This document shows, piece by piece, positions 31,420 through 42,791 of a stretch of 64,000 nt of DNA. Origin of the DNA: Cocos nucifera (taxonomy: Eukaryota; Streptophyta; Magnoliopsida; Arecales; Arecaceae); contig QRFJ01006324.1 in NCBI GenBank assembly GCA_006176705.1, positions 1-64,000 of the forward strand, read 5' to 3'. The position numbers were made by a program, and so were the translations under genes. Positions within the stretch are counted from its first letter, which is position 1. Every line of letters begins with the position of its first letter. The notes beneath the pieces are model-generated. The model was not told the DNA's origin, made no database searches, and worked only from the letters and a program-made list of their open reading frames with translations.

Positions 31420-33474
31420 AAGAATATCTCTAATGGGATATAGATATAAGTATCCCTTAGACCTGAGATCACCTCAGTAGCTTGCAAGCAACTCACTGTG
31501 CTTTGGTATTGGACTAACTGAATTTCTAATTCAACAACAGAAGGCTTTTAGGTATTGTCAAGTACTTACCAAGTCGGAGTATGATCAAGATGGAATTGAT
31601 CACTCCAAGAGTTGGAGAAGAATGTATCACTATATTTTAATATAGCAAAACTTTGGTCAGGATAATCCATCAGATGGATTTGGTATTTTAAAATACAATA
31701 TGGATAATCTGATCAGAGTTGATAGTTGAACTCCAATGTATCCTACGAGCATTGTAGTCAAGAAGATGAATTATATGGAAATTATATCCGCATGAGTTCT
31801 AAGGATGGTGTTCTATACCTTCGACCTATCCGACCATCGAATATCATTGTTAGGTGGTCACTTCAATTGGTATAGAAATTTATTTTTATACTATCAATTT
31901 AGGTTCAGACCTATGAGGTCACACATATTAGAGCTTATGATCTGATTGGATGGTTGATCAATGATTAAGAATCATTCTAGGGTTAAACAATCAACATGAT
32001 TGGTGTTTAACCTAGTGCAAGTGTTGCAGGAGGATCGATTAGCAATTGGATTGCTAATTAGCTTAATTTGATTAAGCCAATAGGTCGAGATTAAGTTTAA
32101 TTAAATAATATTTAATTAGATTTAGTTTGGACTTGATTGGATTAAGTCCAATTGGTTTATTGGATAAGCCAAGTGCAAGGAAGAACTAGTCCTAGTCTAA
32201 CTAGGACTTGGATTAACCCAATTTTCTAATTTGATTAGAAAATAAATTAAAATTAAATTTAATTTAATCTAATTTAATTAAATTCTTAAATTGGTTAGGG
32301 CTTTATTTAATTGGGTTGGTTTAATCTTAATTTTATTTGGTTAAAAGAACTTGTTTGACCAAGTCAAAATAGGAGTCCTAGTGTGACTAGGACTCCTTAT
32401 CTCCTTGCGTCACCTTGGTCCCAATGCCTTCCATACCTATTTTGTAGGTATTTTTCATGGAAAATTCCTTTCTTCCTAATTTCCATGCCCCTTATCTCCC
32501 TCCAAGTCATATTTGAAAGTTAGGTGGAAGACCAAGTCAAAGGAGGAACTGGTTTTGCTTAGGATTCTATGAGATATAATCCTTGTTGACCAAATCATCT
32601 TCCCTTCAGTGCCACCCCCTCTTTTAATTAATTCTTCTCTTATTTCACAAATATAATCTCCTTTTTTGTGTGCCCTCCCTTGCTGGTCCACACCAGAAAT
32701 TATGGAGGAGGTGCCCAAGAGTTGGGCACCTCAACAACTTCACATGTTTGGATATTCCTAGTCTAAGAATTTGACCTAACTTGGACTCTCCTTTTTCCCT
32801 ATTTATTGGATGAATTTTATTCTGATTATTTCATAAAATATAGAGCATTGGGAGAGGTTTGGGGTGTACAAAAATTAGAGGAAGAGGGTCCTTGGGCTTG
32901 GGGGTTCCAGAGGCACCAAACTAGGTGTCTAGGTGAGATAAAAGAGAAGAAGAAGAGGATCTTCTTCTAGGGCTGTTTTAATGTCAATCTCTCCTCCTTT
33001 CTTTTGAGTTTTTTTGAGAGAGTCTCAGATCAGCAAACTCTCATCTTCTTTCTCATATTTTGGTGAGTCTAAATTTTAAAGAAAGAAGCATCGAATCGAT
33101 CGTCAAAGAAGAATCAGCACAGTGCTAGCATGCTGTGCTGATTTCTTACATCGGACTTCAGATCAGAGATCGTAAGCTCGTGTGGACGACTCCTAGAGGT
33201 CGAATGCATGTGCAGCTCATGACTTCATCCTCAAGTCTAGATCAGCAAGTTAGAATGTCTAAACTTGCTCAGGTAATAGATCTGATCTATAAACTTCATA
33301 ATTACATTTGATGTAGTGTAGATCTAGGTTGATTTGATCAACCTTTTTCTTTCTTATTTGATTTTAATTTTTAATTTAATATCATATCTTAATCATGTAA
33401 TAGATCTGAGATCTAGGTGTTTACATGAAAAAATTTCAAGATCTACCTGCGAAACCCTAGATCTAGTTCCTTCA
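31420..33474 (+). repeat. 3' LTR of C, piece 3
   Basis: It starts with AAGAA, the target duplication of A2, and ends GTTCCTTCA at 33474, followed by CTCCT. This 2-kb stretch holds no gene. It is AT-rich around 32100-32350 and is followed by a pyrimidine-rich part at about 32960-33060 that fits an R/U5 region. Short open frames here are chance. Confidence 0.7.
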
Positions 33475-33479
33475 CTCCT
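33475..33479. other. Right target-site duplication of element C
   Basis: CTCCT is identical to 9189-9193 across 24.3 kb. Confidence 0.8.
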
Positions 33480-34056
33480 TTGACCTACCACAAGTAGATC
33501 CAGAATATCGGATGAACTACTTGGGGCAATTGAAATGATGTCATCAACAAGTCTTTGAATCTCAGCACTTACCCATCTCAGCTTCCAAGCAACCTCAGAA
33601 TCTTCGTTGCCCTAACTAAACTCCACCAAGGAAAATCACCCTTGGCTAGATGGCTGAACCTCTCCAAGTCATTGAAGATCTCTAGCAAACTCCCATTGTG
33701 GATCTCTAGCAAACTAGTGAGTCGCAACAAATAACAACCCACTTTTCATAACAAACTCCATGTGGCCCAAACGACCCACTATTAGGCAGTTACGATTGTC
33801 ACCATCAATTTGTTATGCACTCCATCTATTTAAGGGACCCTCCAGATACACTTCTCCTATCTAAGCTCTAACACTATATTCCCTACTCTGCTCATTTTCT
33901 TCTTGAGTACTCCATTCTCATTGGGTAGAGAACTAACTTGATCATTAAAGGATCTTGTCGAAGCTAACTCTGGCTAGGACTTCATCTTGCAGGTCTCATT
34001 GACGATCCCAACTTGTCCATCTCTAGCAATCTCTGGCATCAGCACCATTTTCTACA
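33480..34056 (+). repeat. Element E (Tat-type Gypsy) 5' LTR, second part
   Basis: It continues the LTR from 9193. It contains 33571-33715 (source or partner of the 145-bp copy in C), a TATA-like CTATTTAAGGG at about 33825-33835, and ends near CTACA (34056) shortly before the Gypsy-type primer region. The block CACTATTAGGCAGTTACGA..CTCCATCTATTTAAGG resembles, in reverse complement, 63600-63660 in the LTR at the right edge. Confidence 0.6.
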
Positions 34057-34065
34057 CTAATAGGA

Positions 34066-34084
34066 TTGGCGCTAGAGGAAGGGA
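34066..34084 (+). other. Probable primer-binding region of element E
   Basis: TTGGCGCTAGAGGAAGGG resembles the TTGGCGCC..GGGAA-type sites of Tat-lineage Gypsy elements. The exact tRNA is not determined. Confidence 0.45.
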
Positions 34085-34191
34085 TCGTTTCAACCCTTGT
34101 TCTAAAAGGAGTGCTCAGTCGAGTTCATCTTTTCTCTTTCATCTTCAATTTCTTAACTCTTTTTCCTCTGATCTCTTCTTGTTCCCGTGAG

Positions 34192-35123
34192 ATGCCGTCA
34201 AAGAAGGCTGCAATCTGGTGATCTACTACCTCTGCTGCCAGATCTAACCTAAATATGCCTACTCCAACCCCATCTTCGGTACCTCAACCCCCTCGACCAG
34301 CAGTCCTGATGAATTTGGAGCAGTTCAATCTACTGATTCAGTAGGTTAGAGGCCTCATCGAGATGGTGCAAGCCATGCAGTAGTCTCCGATACCGGCTCA
34401 GCTGAAGAGACCCCCATCGAAGGAAGGCCCACCTGGGCAAGTAAATTGGTAACCCCTAAGAAGGAGAAGCAGAGAGTAGAGAGCTCCTATTTCGATCACG
34501 ATTCTTCTCCTGGAGAGACTCTCCCCGTCTACAGCCAGCAGCCCTTTGAGATCCATGATCGAGATGATACTCTCGATCAAAAGCTCCAAGAAATGAATCG
34601 ACAGATTAAGAAACTCCACCATGCCATCCTAGTCCATAATAATTACATTTGCACTAATCCTCCATTCTTTGCTCAAATCATATAGGAGCCTATCTTGTCA
34701 AACTTCAAGCTTCCTTAGTTTTAAAGTTATTGCCGGACCTCCAATCCAGTTGACACCTCAAAGCCTTCAGGACCATGATGCTGCTCCAGGGTGCTCCTGA
34801 CACTATTCTCTATCGTGCTTTCTCCTCTACTCTAAATGGAGAAGCAAATAACTGGTCCTTGAGCCTCAAACCAGGTTCCATCTTTTCTTTTGATCAATTG
34901 AGCCATGAATTCATGACTCATTTCATTAGTAGCTGATGCAAGAGGCAAGGTTCCAACTTCCTTATCAACATCAAGCAAAAGAAAGGGGAGTCCATCCGAG
35001 CTTATGAAAATCATTTTAATACTGCTGCTTTAGAGGTCCATAATCTAATCCAATCTATTTCTATTACCATACTAAAGAATAATCTTAAGAAGAATGATCT
35101 TCTCTTCTCCCTGGAGAAGAAGT
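34192..35123 (+). pseudogene. gag: Element E gag, N-terminal part
   Basis: The ATG at 34192 begins MPSKKAAIW and runs into a stop. Proline-rich sequence and a leucine-rich segment (LMNLEQFNLLIQ) follow, then capsid-like sequence in alternating frames to a conserved end SLLPGEE / SLEKK at 35110-35123. Stops and frameshifts are frequent. The gag is cut at 35123 by the LTR of A3 and resumes near 38637. The later domains (38637-41625) identify the element as Tat-type Gypsy. Confidence 0.6.
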
Positions 35124-37414
35124 TGTTAGATTTGTGTGCCATAAAAGCCAGAATTGGCTGACACTTGTAATACACTTCTAGGGATAAAATTATAATTTTG
35201 ACTATAAATAATAAAATGATTTATTTTCTAACATAAGAGTGTATTTAGTGTCTATGATACATCCCTTGAGTTAATGATAATGATAATTCATATTTTCAAG
35301 AGTTGAAAATTTAAGACATGAATTTTCATTTATTAACTCATAAAGTGCTCCTGACCGTAGGATCATAATGAGAATGGTGATTGATCTGAAAGGTTGGTGT
35401 ACAATTACTTCTTCATAGTAGATGAGTCTTGAGTCTACGGTATAGAGACATCAGAGCGAGAGTATAGATACTTGTTAGAGAATGAGGGTACTAAGCATGA
35501 CCACCTCGAGCAGTCATAATGAAGTCTATCTTCTCATCAATGACTGACTCGAAGCTGCAGTGGTGTGTTTGATTCTTTGACCTGAGGTGCATCGATAGTT
35601 CACCTTAAGGGTGTTATAGTTTGACTACACCATGACTTGATCTCCTAGCCATTCAGAATCCTGAGGTGTATGTTGGATATAGCATGTTCATTATAGGAAT
35701 TGGATTGCACCAAAAGAAAATCTGTCTACCTCGGTGGATGAGGAGTAGCCCTATGATGATCATGAGAATCAAGTCCATAAGCCCATGGCCATGACAGAGT
35801 GAAATAATAGAAAAAAAACATTTCTATTAAGGTTTTCACATCGGACATGAATCGAATGATTAAATCGTATGATAGAAATTAGGGTTTGATGAGTTCACCT
35901 TAACCCTAATCTGATCGAGGCTCAAGATAGAAGAACTTAATCACACAAGTAGCTACATCGAGAGGTTCATTTTCAATTTTGATGGGTTGCCACCATATAC
36001 TGCTAGATGTCACTGGGAGATTTTGGAAGCAATTAGAATGATTTAGATGATCGATCATTCTAATTATCTGAATTAGAAAAGTTCTGATCCATCTAAAGAA
36101 GTTTTGATAATGTCGATGATGGAGATCATGATGTATCCCAATACCATACAAAACTGAACCTAATTGGGTCACACAAATAAAGGTTTGGATTTGGATATCA
36201 TCAATTGGACTAACCCAGTTTAATTGATTTAAATTAGATTCAATTAGGTTCAAGAAAATCGTGCTAGCACACAATTGAACCTAATGTTCTCCTTTTATTA
36301 TCATTAAAAGTTGTCTCGACTAAGCTAAATGAGTTTGTGCTCACTCATATACCTTTACTTGGTCTGACTTGAGCTTGTTCAGATTAGAAAAGAATTTTCT
36401 AAATTTATGAGATAAATTTGAGATAACACCTGCCATTTTTCATCACCTGCTAATTCTTGTCCTTTGACTTTGGTCAAACATTGACCTTTGACCCTCGAAC
36501 ATCTGCCCATGTGTCATGCACTTATTAGAGAATAGATAGGAGCTTGTCCCCTTATTAGAAATTAGAAAAGAGGGGGTGCATGCCTAGGGAGGTGTGCACC
36601 TATGGATAGGGATGACTGGAGTCGCATACGGATGGGACTCCAGGTTGCTTCTTCGATTCTACTTAGGTGATCCTTACCTATAGACTTTGACCAGTCTTAG
36701 GTGCCATCTAAGGATGAATTAGTCGAGCTTTCATCTGATTGGATCAGGTGATGTCATCCCAATAATCAGATTTAGATCTGATTGCACGAAGCAATGCGAT
36801 TGGTCGAGATGATATGGCACTGCATGGCACAGCAGGGTCTATAAATAAACCCTGCCTGCATCCAACATTTTGTAAGTTCCTCTCAGCCCATGCCCTAAGG
36901 CTGCCTCTCTCCCTCCTCCATGCCATATTTTGATCCTCTCTCTCCTCTCCATGCATAAGGGAAGTTGGGCTCCAGTTTGGTGCGATCCAGGCAAGAAAAA
37001 ACTAACAAGAAAGGAAGAAGGCAGCACTGCTGTGGAGATGACCGCTGATCTTCAGAAGGAGTTTTGAAGATCCTCCAAATCAGATCCAGATCTAATTTTT
37101 GAAGAAGTGATAAAAAATGAGAAGATATCTAGATCCAACCTAAGTGGATGCCGGTAGAGACCAGGTGCTTGCATGGCTAGATCTAGAATCTCAAGCAATC
37201 AGCAAGATCATCAATGGATAATCAGATTACCCAACATCAGGGTATAAATTAAATTAGAATTAATTTATTTTTATTTTTATTCATTAGATATATAAAATTA
37301 GATCTAAAACATCTTAGATCTGATCTAAATGCTTGAAAGAAATTTTTGAAACATCTCTCTTGATCCAATCATATCTGAATGAACCTGATCTACAAAATCA
37401 GGATTTCCCCGTCA
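35124..37414 (+). repeat. 5' LTR of A3, full length
   Basis: It is 2,291 bp long, starts TGTTAGATTTGTGTGCC and ends CCCCGTCA at 37414. The TATAAATA box lies at 36840-36847. It matches the A1 5' LTR throughout. Confidence 0.92.
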
Positions 37415-37416
37415 AC

Positions 37417-37428
37417 TGGTATCAGAGC
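37417..37428 (+). other. Primer-binding site of A3
   Basis: TGGTATCAGAGC is exact and two bases after the LTR end. Confidence 0.93.
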
Positions 37429-38592
37429 CAGGTTCTCTAAATTGTTTAGATCTAATTTTTAATTTATTTTGATCTAAAAATTAGGTAATTTTATATGTCA
37501 CATGAGATGTGATTAGATATAAAATTAAAAAAATTAAAATTAAATAATATTGATCTAAATTATTCAATATGCATGACTAGTTGTAAAATAGAATAGCTCT
37601 ATATGTAGTCTTGCATGATCATGATTTATTTTGATTAAATTATAATTTTAGATCTATTTATTTTTTATTTTTTAATGATTATAAATATTATAATAAGATC
37701 TAAAAAATAAAAAATAAAAATATTTAATTTTTAGATCATATGAGATATGATGCATGCATGATTAGACTAGTTGTAGAATAGTTCTACATAATTACCAAGA
37801 TTAGAATTTATTTTGATGTGATCAATTTAAATCTAATTTTTTAAATAATTATGTAATAATTTAGATCTAAAAAATATGCATGATATAATACATGAGATGT
37901 ATGCAAAAAATTTATTAAGTTAGATCAATTTTTATATATGAGATATATGATGTAGATCTAACAAGTTTTGTAGATTTATATTTTTGATTAAGATGTTCCA
38001 CTTGGCCGTCCGGTCATAAGAATAAAGTAGGGTTTAAATGCCCTCTCCTTCCATTCGATGGGGTGTTCTTATGATGTATAGGGGTGCTGCATATTCGTTC
38101 TTAATTAGAAATCAAAAACTTACTTTCTGCAAAACCTTAGATCTTGAAATCCTAAAGTTTTATTTACATATTTTATTTGGGAACCCTAACTTAATTAAGA
38201 ATTAAGATTATAAAATATTAATTAGGTCTAAAATTAAGAATTTTAGATCTAATACATATTCATAATATTGGGTTCGAGCTTGGGTAGCTCAATTAGGTCT
38301 AAGCGGTTGATCAAATCGAATCAAGAGTTGGTTAGATGGGATCAATGGTGCTTAAATTAATCAGCCTAATAGGATTAATTCTGGGTCAAGATCGAGTCAC
38401 GTGAGTGATCGATCAAGTTAAGACCTAATTAGGCTCTGTGGTTAGAGTCTGGATTGTAGGCTAACCCGATTGGTTCTAGCTTAACAATTTGGTGCCTAAG
38501 GTAAGTTTGGAAGATACGACCAACTAGTTTTTAATTAGGAGCTATTCGACTCAAATGCGTTCTTGTCGAGTTAATGGCATATCCCTTCTGGG
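37429..38592 (+). other. Leader of A3
   Basis: It follows the A1 leader (15256-16420) to the shared CGAGTTAATGGCATATCCCTTC, then breaks off. No gene is present. Confidence 0.8.
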
Positions 38593-38884
38593 TGGGCATC
38601 TCAAAAATTATGAGCATGCTGGTTACCGCTGAACTTATGAACAATGCGTATGGGCTCCCACCTAGAAGGTTTCATAATTACGCCTCTTCGAATGTCCCTA
38701 AGATCCAAGTGCTGATGGAGATAAAGGAGCAGTTGCTGAGGCCGAAGTGGATGAGGAGTCACCCAGCTAGGTGCAACCCCAACAAGTACTGTCTTTACCA
38801 TTGTGACCATTATCATGATACTAAAGAATGCATTCAGCTCGAAGATGAGATCGAGGGACTGATAAGAAGAGGTCGGTTGGATTA
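38593..38884 (+). pseudogene. gag: Fused Copia gag scrap and Gypsy gag C-terminus
   Basis: One open frame (38574-38885, 103 codons) crosses a junction. Residues MSMLVTAEL match the Copia gag of A1/A2 (NMLVTTEL, NMLATAEL). From MNNAYGLPP on it is the C-terminal gag of the Tat-type element E, with PNKYCLYHCDHYHDTKEC, the C-x2-H..H..C-like knuckle typical of Tat, then QLEDEIEGLIRRGRLD and a stop. The fusion is an accident of deletion, because neither half has its own start or complete domain. Whether it is transcribed is unknown. Confidence 0.8.
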
Positions 38885-39720
38885 AATCCTCAAGCATCAG
38901 GCAGAAAGAAGAGAAGATCGGCCAAGAGCCCAGCTGCAACCTAACCATCTCAGAGGGATAAGCCGTAGGAAGATTGGCCTCTGCTCGAAATTATCAATAC
39001 TATTGCTGGGGCACATCGACGAGAGGAGACAAGTGGATCGGTAGAGCCAGCGAAGAAGCAGTGGACTAAAGAATCCATGGCTTTCACCAAAGAAGATACT
39101 TAGGAAGTTCAATTTCTACACAATGATGCGGTTGTAGTTACTTTAAACATTGCTGATTATGATGTACACCGTATTTTGATTGATAATGAAAGCTCTGCTA
39201 ATATTTTATTTTATGATACTTTCTCCAAAATGTCTATATCCAATAGTAGAATGGGACCAATAAGCTCTCCGTTAGTAGGGTTCACTGGTGATGTAGTACC
39301 GATTGCGGAGATAATAAGCTTACCAGTCATGGTAGGTTGGCACCCAAGGCAATCCAAGGCTCAAGTCAATTTTTTGGTGGTAAAAGCTTCCTCCAACTAT
39401 AATGCAATCCTTAGCTGATCCGATTTAAATGCACTTCAAACTATCATTTCAACTTATTATCTAAAAATGAAGTTTCCAATGGAGCATGGAGTCAGAGAAG
39501 TCAGAGGAGATCAAGCTCTAGCTCGACACTACTACAACATTGCCTTACAAGGAGGAAAGCAAGCAGATCCCTATCCTGTAGATGAACTTGATGCTTGTGA
39601 TGATCTGATTGAAGAACATGGGGAACAACTTGATGACATTGTTGCAGTACCTTTGAATGATAGGAATGAAGATCATACTATTAAGATTGGCTCTAACCTG
39701 AGGGGGGAGGTCAGAAAGTA
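38885..39720 (+). pseudogene. pol: Element E protease region
   Basis: After a stop-rich linker, an open frame at 39176-39418 gives the protease-like block IDNESSANILFYDTF; the family usually has a D-N-G-S type active site, and here Gly is replaced by Glu. The frame continues with VGWHPRQSKAQVNFLVV and SSNYNAILS. After one stop, 39467-39721 reads MKFPMEHGVREVRGDQALARHYYNIAL and QLDDIVAVPL, the spacer between protease and reverse transcriptase in Tat elements. The polyprotein maturation role is inferred from family position. Confidence 0.75.
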
Positions 39721-40490
39721 GCTCGTCGCCTTCTTATGGAAGAATATCGATGATTTTGCCTGGTACCTATGGACATGCCTGGGATTGATGCTAAAGTCAT
39801 GGAGCACCGACTGGGCGTGAACCTCAAATGTTGGCCAGTAAAGCAAAAAAAGCATAGCTTTGCACCAAAGTAGCAGAAAACCATTATGGACTAGGTCGAC
39901 AAACTTCTCAAAGCCAGGTTCATCTAGAAAGTATAAACTAGATTGCGAATGTCGTCCTCATCAAGAAGGCAAATGGCAAGTGGAGGATGTTTATAGACTT
40001 CACAAACTTGAATAAGGCCTGTCCAAAAGATAGCTATCCTCTATTTAGAATTGACCAACTAGAGGATGCAACATTAGGCCATAAACTCCTCACCTTCATG
40101 GATGCCTTCTCTGGCTATAATCAATTCTAGATGGTGCCAGAAGATGAGGAGAAGGCTGCTTTTATTACTGACTATGGTCTTTATTGTTATAGGATTATTT
40201 TATTTGGATTCAAAAATGCATGTGCAACCTGCCAACACCTAATGAATAAGATCTTAAAGGAATAAATCGATCGCAATATGGAAGTTTACATAGATGATAT
40301 GCTGGTTAAAAATCGATCTTCATCAAATCACATCGCCGACCTTGATGAGATTCATGGTATCGGGATGCGACATCGAGGCAAACCTAAAGAAGATCAAATC
40401 CATCCAAGAAATGACTACCCCTAAAATAATAAAAGAAGTTCAGCATCTTATAGACAACGTGGCAACCTTGATCGCTTCATCTCGAGATCG
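39721..40490 (+). pseudogene. pol: Element E reverse transcriptase
   Basis: The Gypsy reverse transcriptase is spread over several frames: DDFAW near 39752, a KANGKWRMFIDF-type block near 39965, FMDAFSGYNQ near 40098 and VYIDDMLVK at 40284-40310 (YIDD at 40287-40298). Stops and frameshifts interrupt it many times. Reverse transcriptase precedes integrase in this lineage, the opposite of Copia, and no integrase is left because the element ends at about 41625. Confidence 0.8.
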
Positions 40491-40990
40491 ATGGAGCATT
40501 GCATGCCCTTCTTCCAAGTACTTATGCAATCAAAGAACATTAATTGGACTCCTGAGTATCAGCAAGCCTTTAAAGAATTGAAGAACTATCTTAATTCACC
40601 TCCACTCCTCACCAAGCCTGAACCTAAAGAAGAATTATTTTTATATTTGGCAGTGTCCCCAGAGGCCATTAGAGTTGTCCTAGTCAAAGAAGAAGCTAAA
40701 ATTCAGAAATCAAACTATTACATAAGTACAGTTCTGAGAGATGTGGAAATAAGGTATACCAAATTAGAAAAATTGACTTATGCCTTATTGATTGTAGCTA
40801 GGAAGCTCTGACCTTATTTTCAGGGAGATATAATTACACTTCTCACTAATTAGTTTATTAAGATAGTTCTTCATCGATCTGATACTTCTGAAAGGATAAC
40901 AAAATGGGTGATCGAGTTAACCAAGTTTGATATCAATTTTCAACCTCGATTGTCCATCAAAGCTCAAATATTAACCGACTTTATAGTATA
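40491..40990 (+). pseudogene. pol: Element E RNase H
   Basis: The open frame 40491-40811 (106 codons) has MPFFQVL, INWTPEYQQAFKELKNYL, PPLLTKPEP and LFLYLAVSPEAIRVVLVKEE, the tether and RNase H start of Tat-type Gypsy elements. IRYTKLEKLTYALLIVARKL follows, then a stop. The remainder (HRSDTSERITKWVIELTKFDI-like) continues to about 40990 in the same and shifted frames. Confidence 0.82.
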
Positions 40991-41045
40991 GTGCACCATC
41001 CTAGGCATAGCCTAACCTGAGCACTAAGAAGTTTGTGCTCTTAGT

Positions 41046-41625
41046 TCTTCTGAAGAAAAAGTTGGTCTCCCTAAAGATTTCTGGGCTTTGTATATAGATG
41101 GCTCATCCAATGCCTCAGGGGTAGGCACAGGATTGATTTTAATTAATCCAAAGGAAATTATTATTGAGTATGTTTTCCGCTTCAAGTTTTCCACCACTAA
41201 CAATGGAGCTGAATATGAAGCTCTAATTTTAAGATTAAGGATAGCTAAAAAACTAAAAGTAGGACACTTGAAGGTTTATAGTGATTCTCAAATAGTGGTG
41301 GGCTAGGTCAGCAACACCAATGAGGTTCGGGAGGAAAGCATGAAGAAGTATTTGGAAAAGATAAGAAGCTTGATCTCGGCCTTTAATAGCTTTGATATCC
41401 AACAGATCCTCAGAGCAAAAAATACTAGAGCCGATCTTCTTTCTAAGTTAGCTACTCTGGCCTCGAATGAATTGCCAAAAGAGATTTTTTCTGAAGTTCT
41501 ATAGCATCCAAGTTTGGAAGAGTCCCAAGCAGTAATGCAGGTCGACCATGAGCCTAGTTGGATCGACCAGTTAGTTTCATATCTCAAAGATGGAGTTCTT
41601 CCTAGAGACCCCAAGAAATCAAGCA
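41046..41625 (+). pseudogene. pol: Element E second (archaeal-type) RNase H
   Basis: The open frame 41088-41306 reads MYIDGSSNASGVGTGLIL with Asp4, NNGAEYEAL with Glu42 and VYSDSQIV with Asp66, the metal-binding residues of an RNase H fold. One stop follows VVG, then LISAFNSFDIQQILRAKNTRADLLSKLATLA and SWIDQLVSYLKDGVLP continue the same frame. A second RNase H after the first is the hallmark of the Tat lineage, so this domain sets the classification. The sequence stops resembling Tat after LPRDPKK at about 41625. Confidence 0.85.
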
Positions 41626-41776
41626 GTAATCTCATAAACACTTTGGAGAAGGGAAGGATTAGGAGTAAGAAAAGATGAAGGAAGAAGAACCCTTCTTCTT
41701 CATTTTCTCTCAAAACAAAAGCCCACAAGAGAGAGGAGATCCTATGCTATTTTTTCTCATATCTTAGAGAAGAAAC
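41626..41776 (-). repeat. Inner part of a minus-strand Copia LTR (distal piece)
   Basis: Pyrimidine-rich on the minus strand, as in LTR R/U5 regions. Removing the solo LTR A4 with its GAAAC/GATAC duplication makes it contiguous with 49631-51458, a minus-strand Angela-like LTR that starts at 51458. The boundary with element E at about 41625 is inferred from where Tat similarity stops. Confidence 0.4.
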
Positions 41777-41960
41777 TGTTAGATGCATGACCTAAAAGCT
41801 AGATTGACCAATACTTATAAATACTTTCTAAAGATATTTTTGTAATTTTATTTTATAATTAATTGAAAGATTATTTCTTTGACCATATTTGTGTATTATG
41901 TGTCTGTGATACATCCATTGGGTTAACAGGTATGATAATACAAATTCTCAAGAGTTGAGA

Positions 41961-42766
41961 ATTTAATCTGATTGAAATTGAGCTATTATATGTCGATTTT
42001 TGGTGATTTTGGGATCATTCGATCAACATCCGATGGCCAGAAAGGATCAGAGCTTTGAATTGACAGTAGAAGGCGAGTTTGACTTGATTTCAAGTGTTTT
42101 AATCTAATTTTCTCTAGGATTTCTCACCATACCCCTCCAGCTCTCTCTCCACACTATAAATAAGACCCAAGGTTTCCAGAACTCATTATCTTTGATCAAG
42201 AAAAGATGATGGTACAAGTAAGAGCCGTGCTTGGATTCAAGGTTGCTTTGATGCTGATGATGCCGAGAGGAAGAGCTGGACTTCTACATCATTTCAATGG
42301 TAACACCGATCCAAGATCGAGATCACTTTTACTTTTTTGTTTTCATTTCTTTTTAATTTATGTATTTAAACTTTGAATTAAATTTTAATTAATATAAAAT
42401 TTATTTTTTTGCTATTTAAATTTTACTCTTTATTTTTAATTATAAATTTAATTTCTGCTCTTTACTTTTAATTGCTTTTTAATTTTATTGCAAGTAGATG
42501 CTAAAATCTAACTAATAGATCTTAATACCAAGTTTATTTTTTTATATTTTTTTAAATTTTACTTTTTATTTATAATTTTATTTTCAATTTTAACTTTATT
42601 TTTAAAATTTTTTTTTTTATAAAAATCAAAAAATTTAAAATCAAAACACTGCCTTCTCTATGGATTCGATCCGACTTACTACTTGCTATATATTTTTAAT
42701 TAATTTAAGAAGTCAAAATTAAATTAATAAATATGGTGCCTTAATGATAACATCGTGCAATTATCA
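41961..42766 (+). repeat. 5' LTR of D, distal half
   Basis: It matches 48176-48992 base for base over long stretches, with a TATAAATA box at 42155-42162 and the end GTGCAATTATCA. The first ~800 bases are lost at the junction with A4 at about 41961, where AGAATT is shared by both partners. Confidence 0.9.
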
Positions 42767-42773
42767 AGTTTTT

Positions 42774-42791
42774 TGGCGCCATTGTCGGGAA
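42774..42791 (+). other. Primer-binding site of D, Asp tRNA type
   Basis: TGGCGCCATTGTCGGGAA follows the LTR by seven bases and closely resembles TGGCGCCGTTGCCGGGGA, the site complementary to plant Asp tRNA used by Athila elements. Confidence 0.8.

Larger units (their letters stand above)
9194..33474 (+). mobile_element. Angela-like Copia element C, host of two nested elements
   Basis: The element is bounded by a perfect CTCCT duplication. Its 5' LTR has shrunk to 21 bases fused to the end of gag. Protease, integrase, reverse transcriptase and RNase H follow up to 12782. Its 3' LTR is in three pieces (12796-12944, 23022-23267, 31420-33474; 2,450 bp in sum) because A1 and A2 landed inside it. 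Without the insertions C would be about 6 kb long. The polyprotein order and the reverse transcriptase motifs match the Angela/BARE-1 lineage. Confidence 0.8.
35124..38636 (+). mobile_element. Angela-like Copia element A3, 5' half only
   Basis: It has a full 5' LTR (35124-37414), primer-binding site and leader matching A1, then at 38592 jumps to a short gag piece (38593-38636) and straight into Gypsy gag. The rest of gag, all of pol and the 3' LTR are missing. Confidence 0.85.

Noticed and set aside
33987..34190. 67-codon frame ahead of E gag as a separate protein
   Set aside because: It spans the LTR end and primer region of E, so it is untranslated leader.
41303..41728. 141-codon minus-strand frame
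   Set aside because: It is antisense to the second RNase H of element E, which has clear catalytic motifs on the plus strand.
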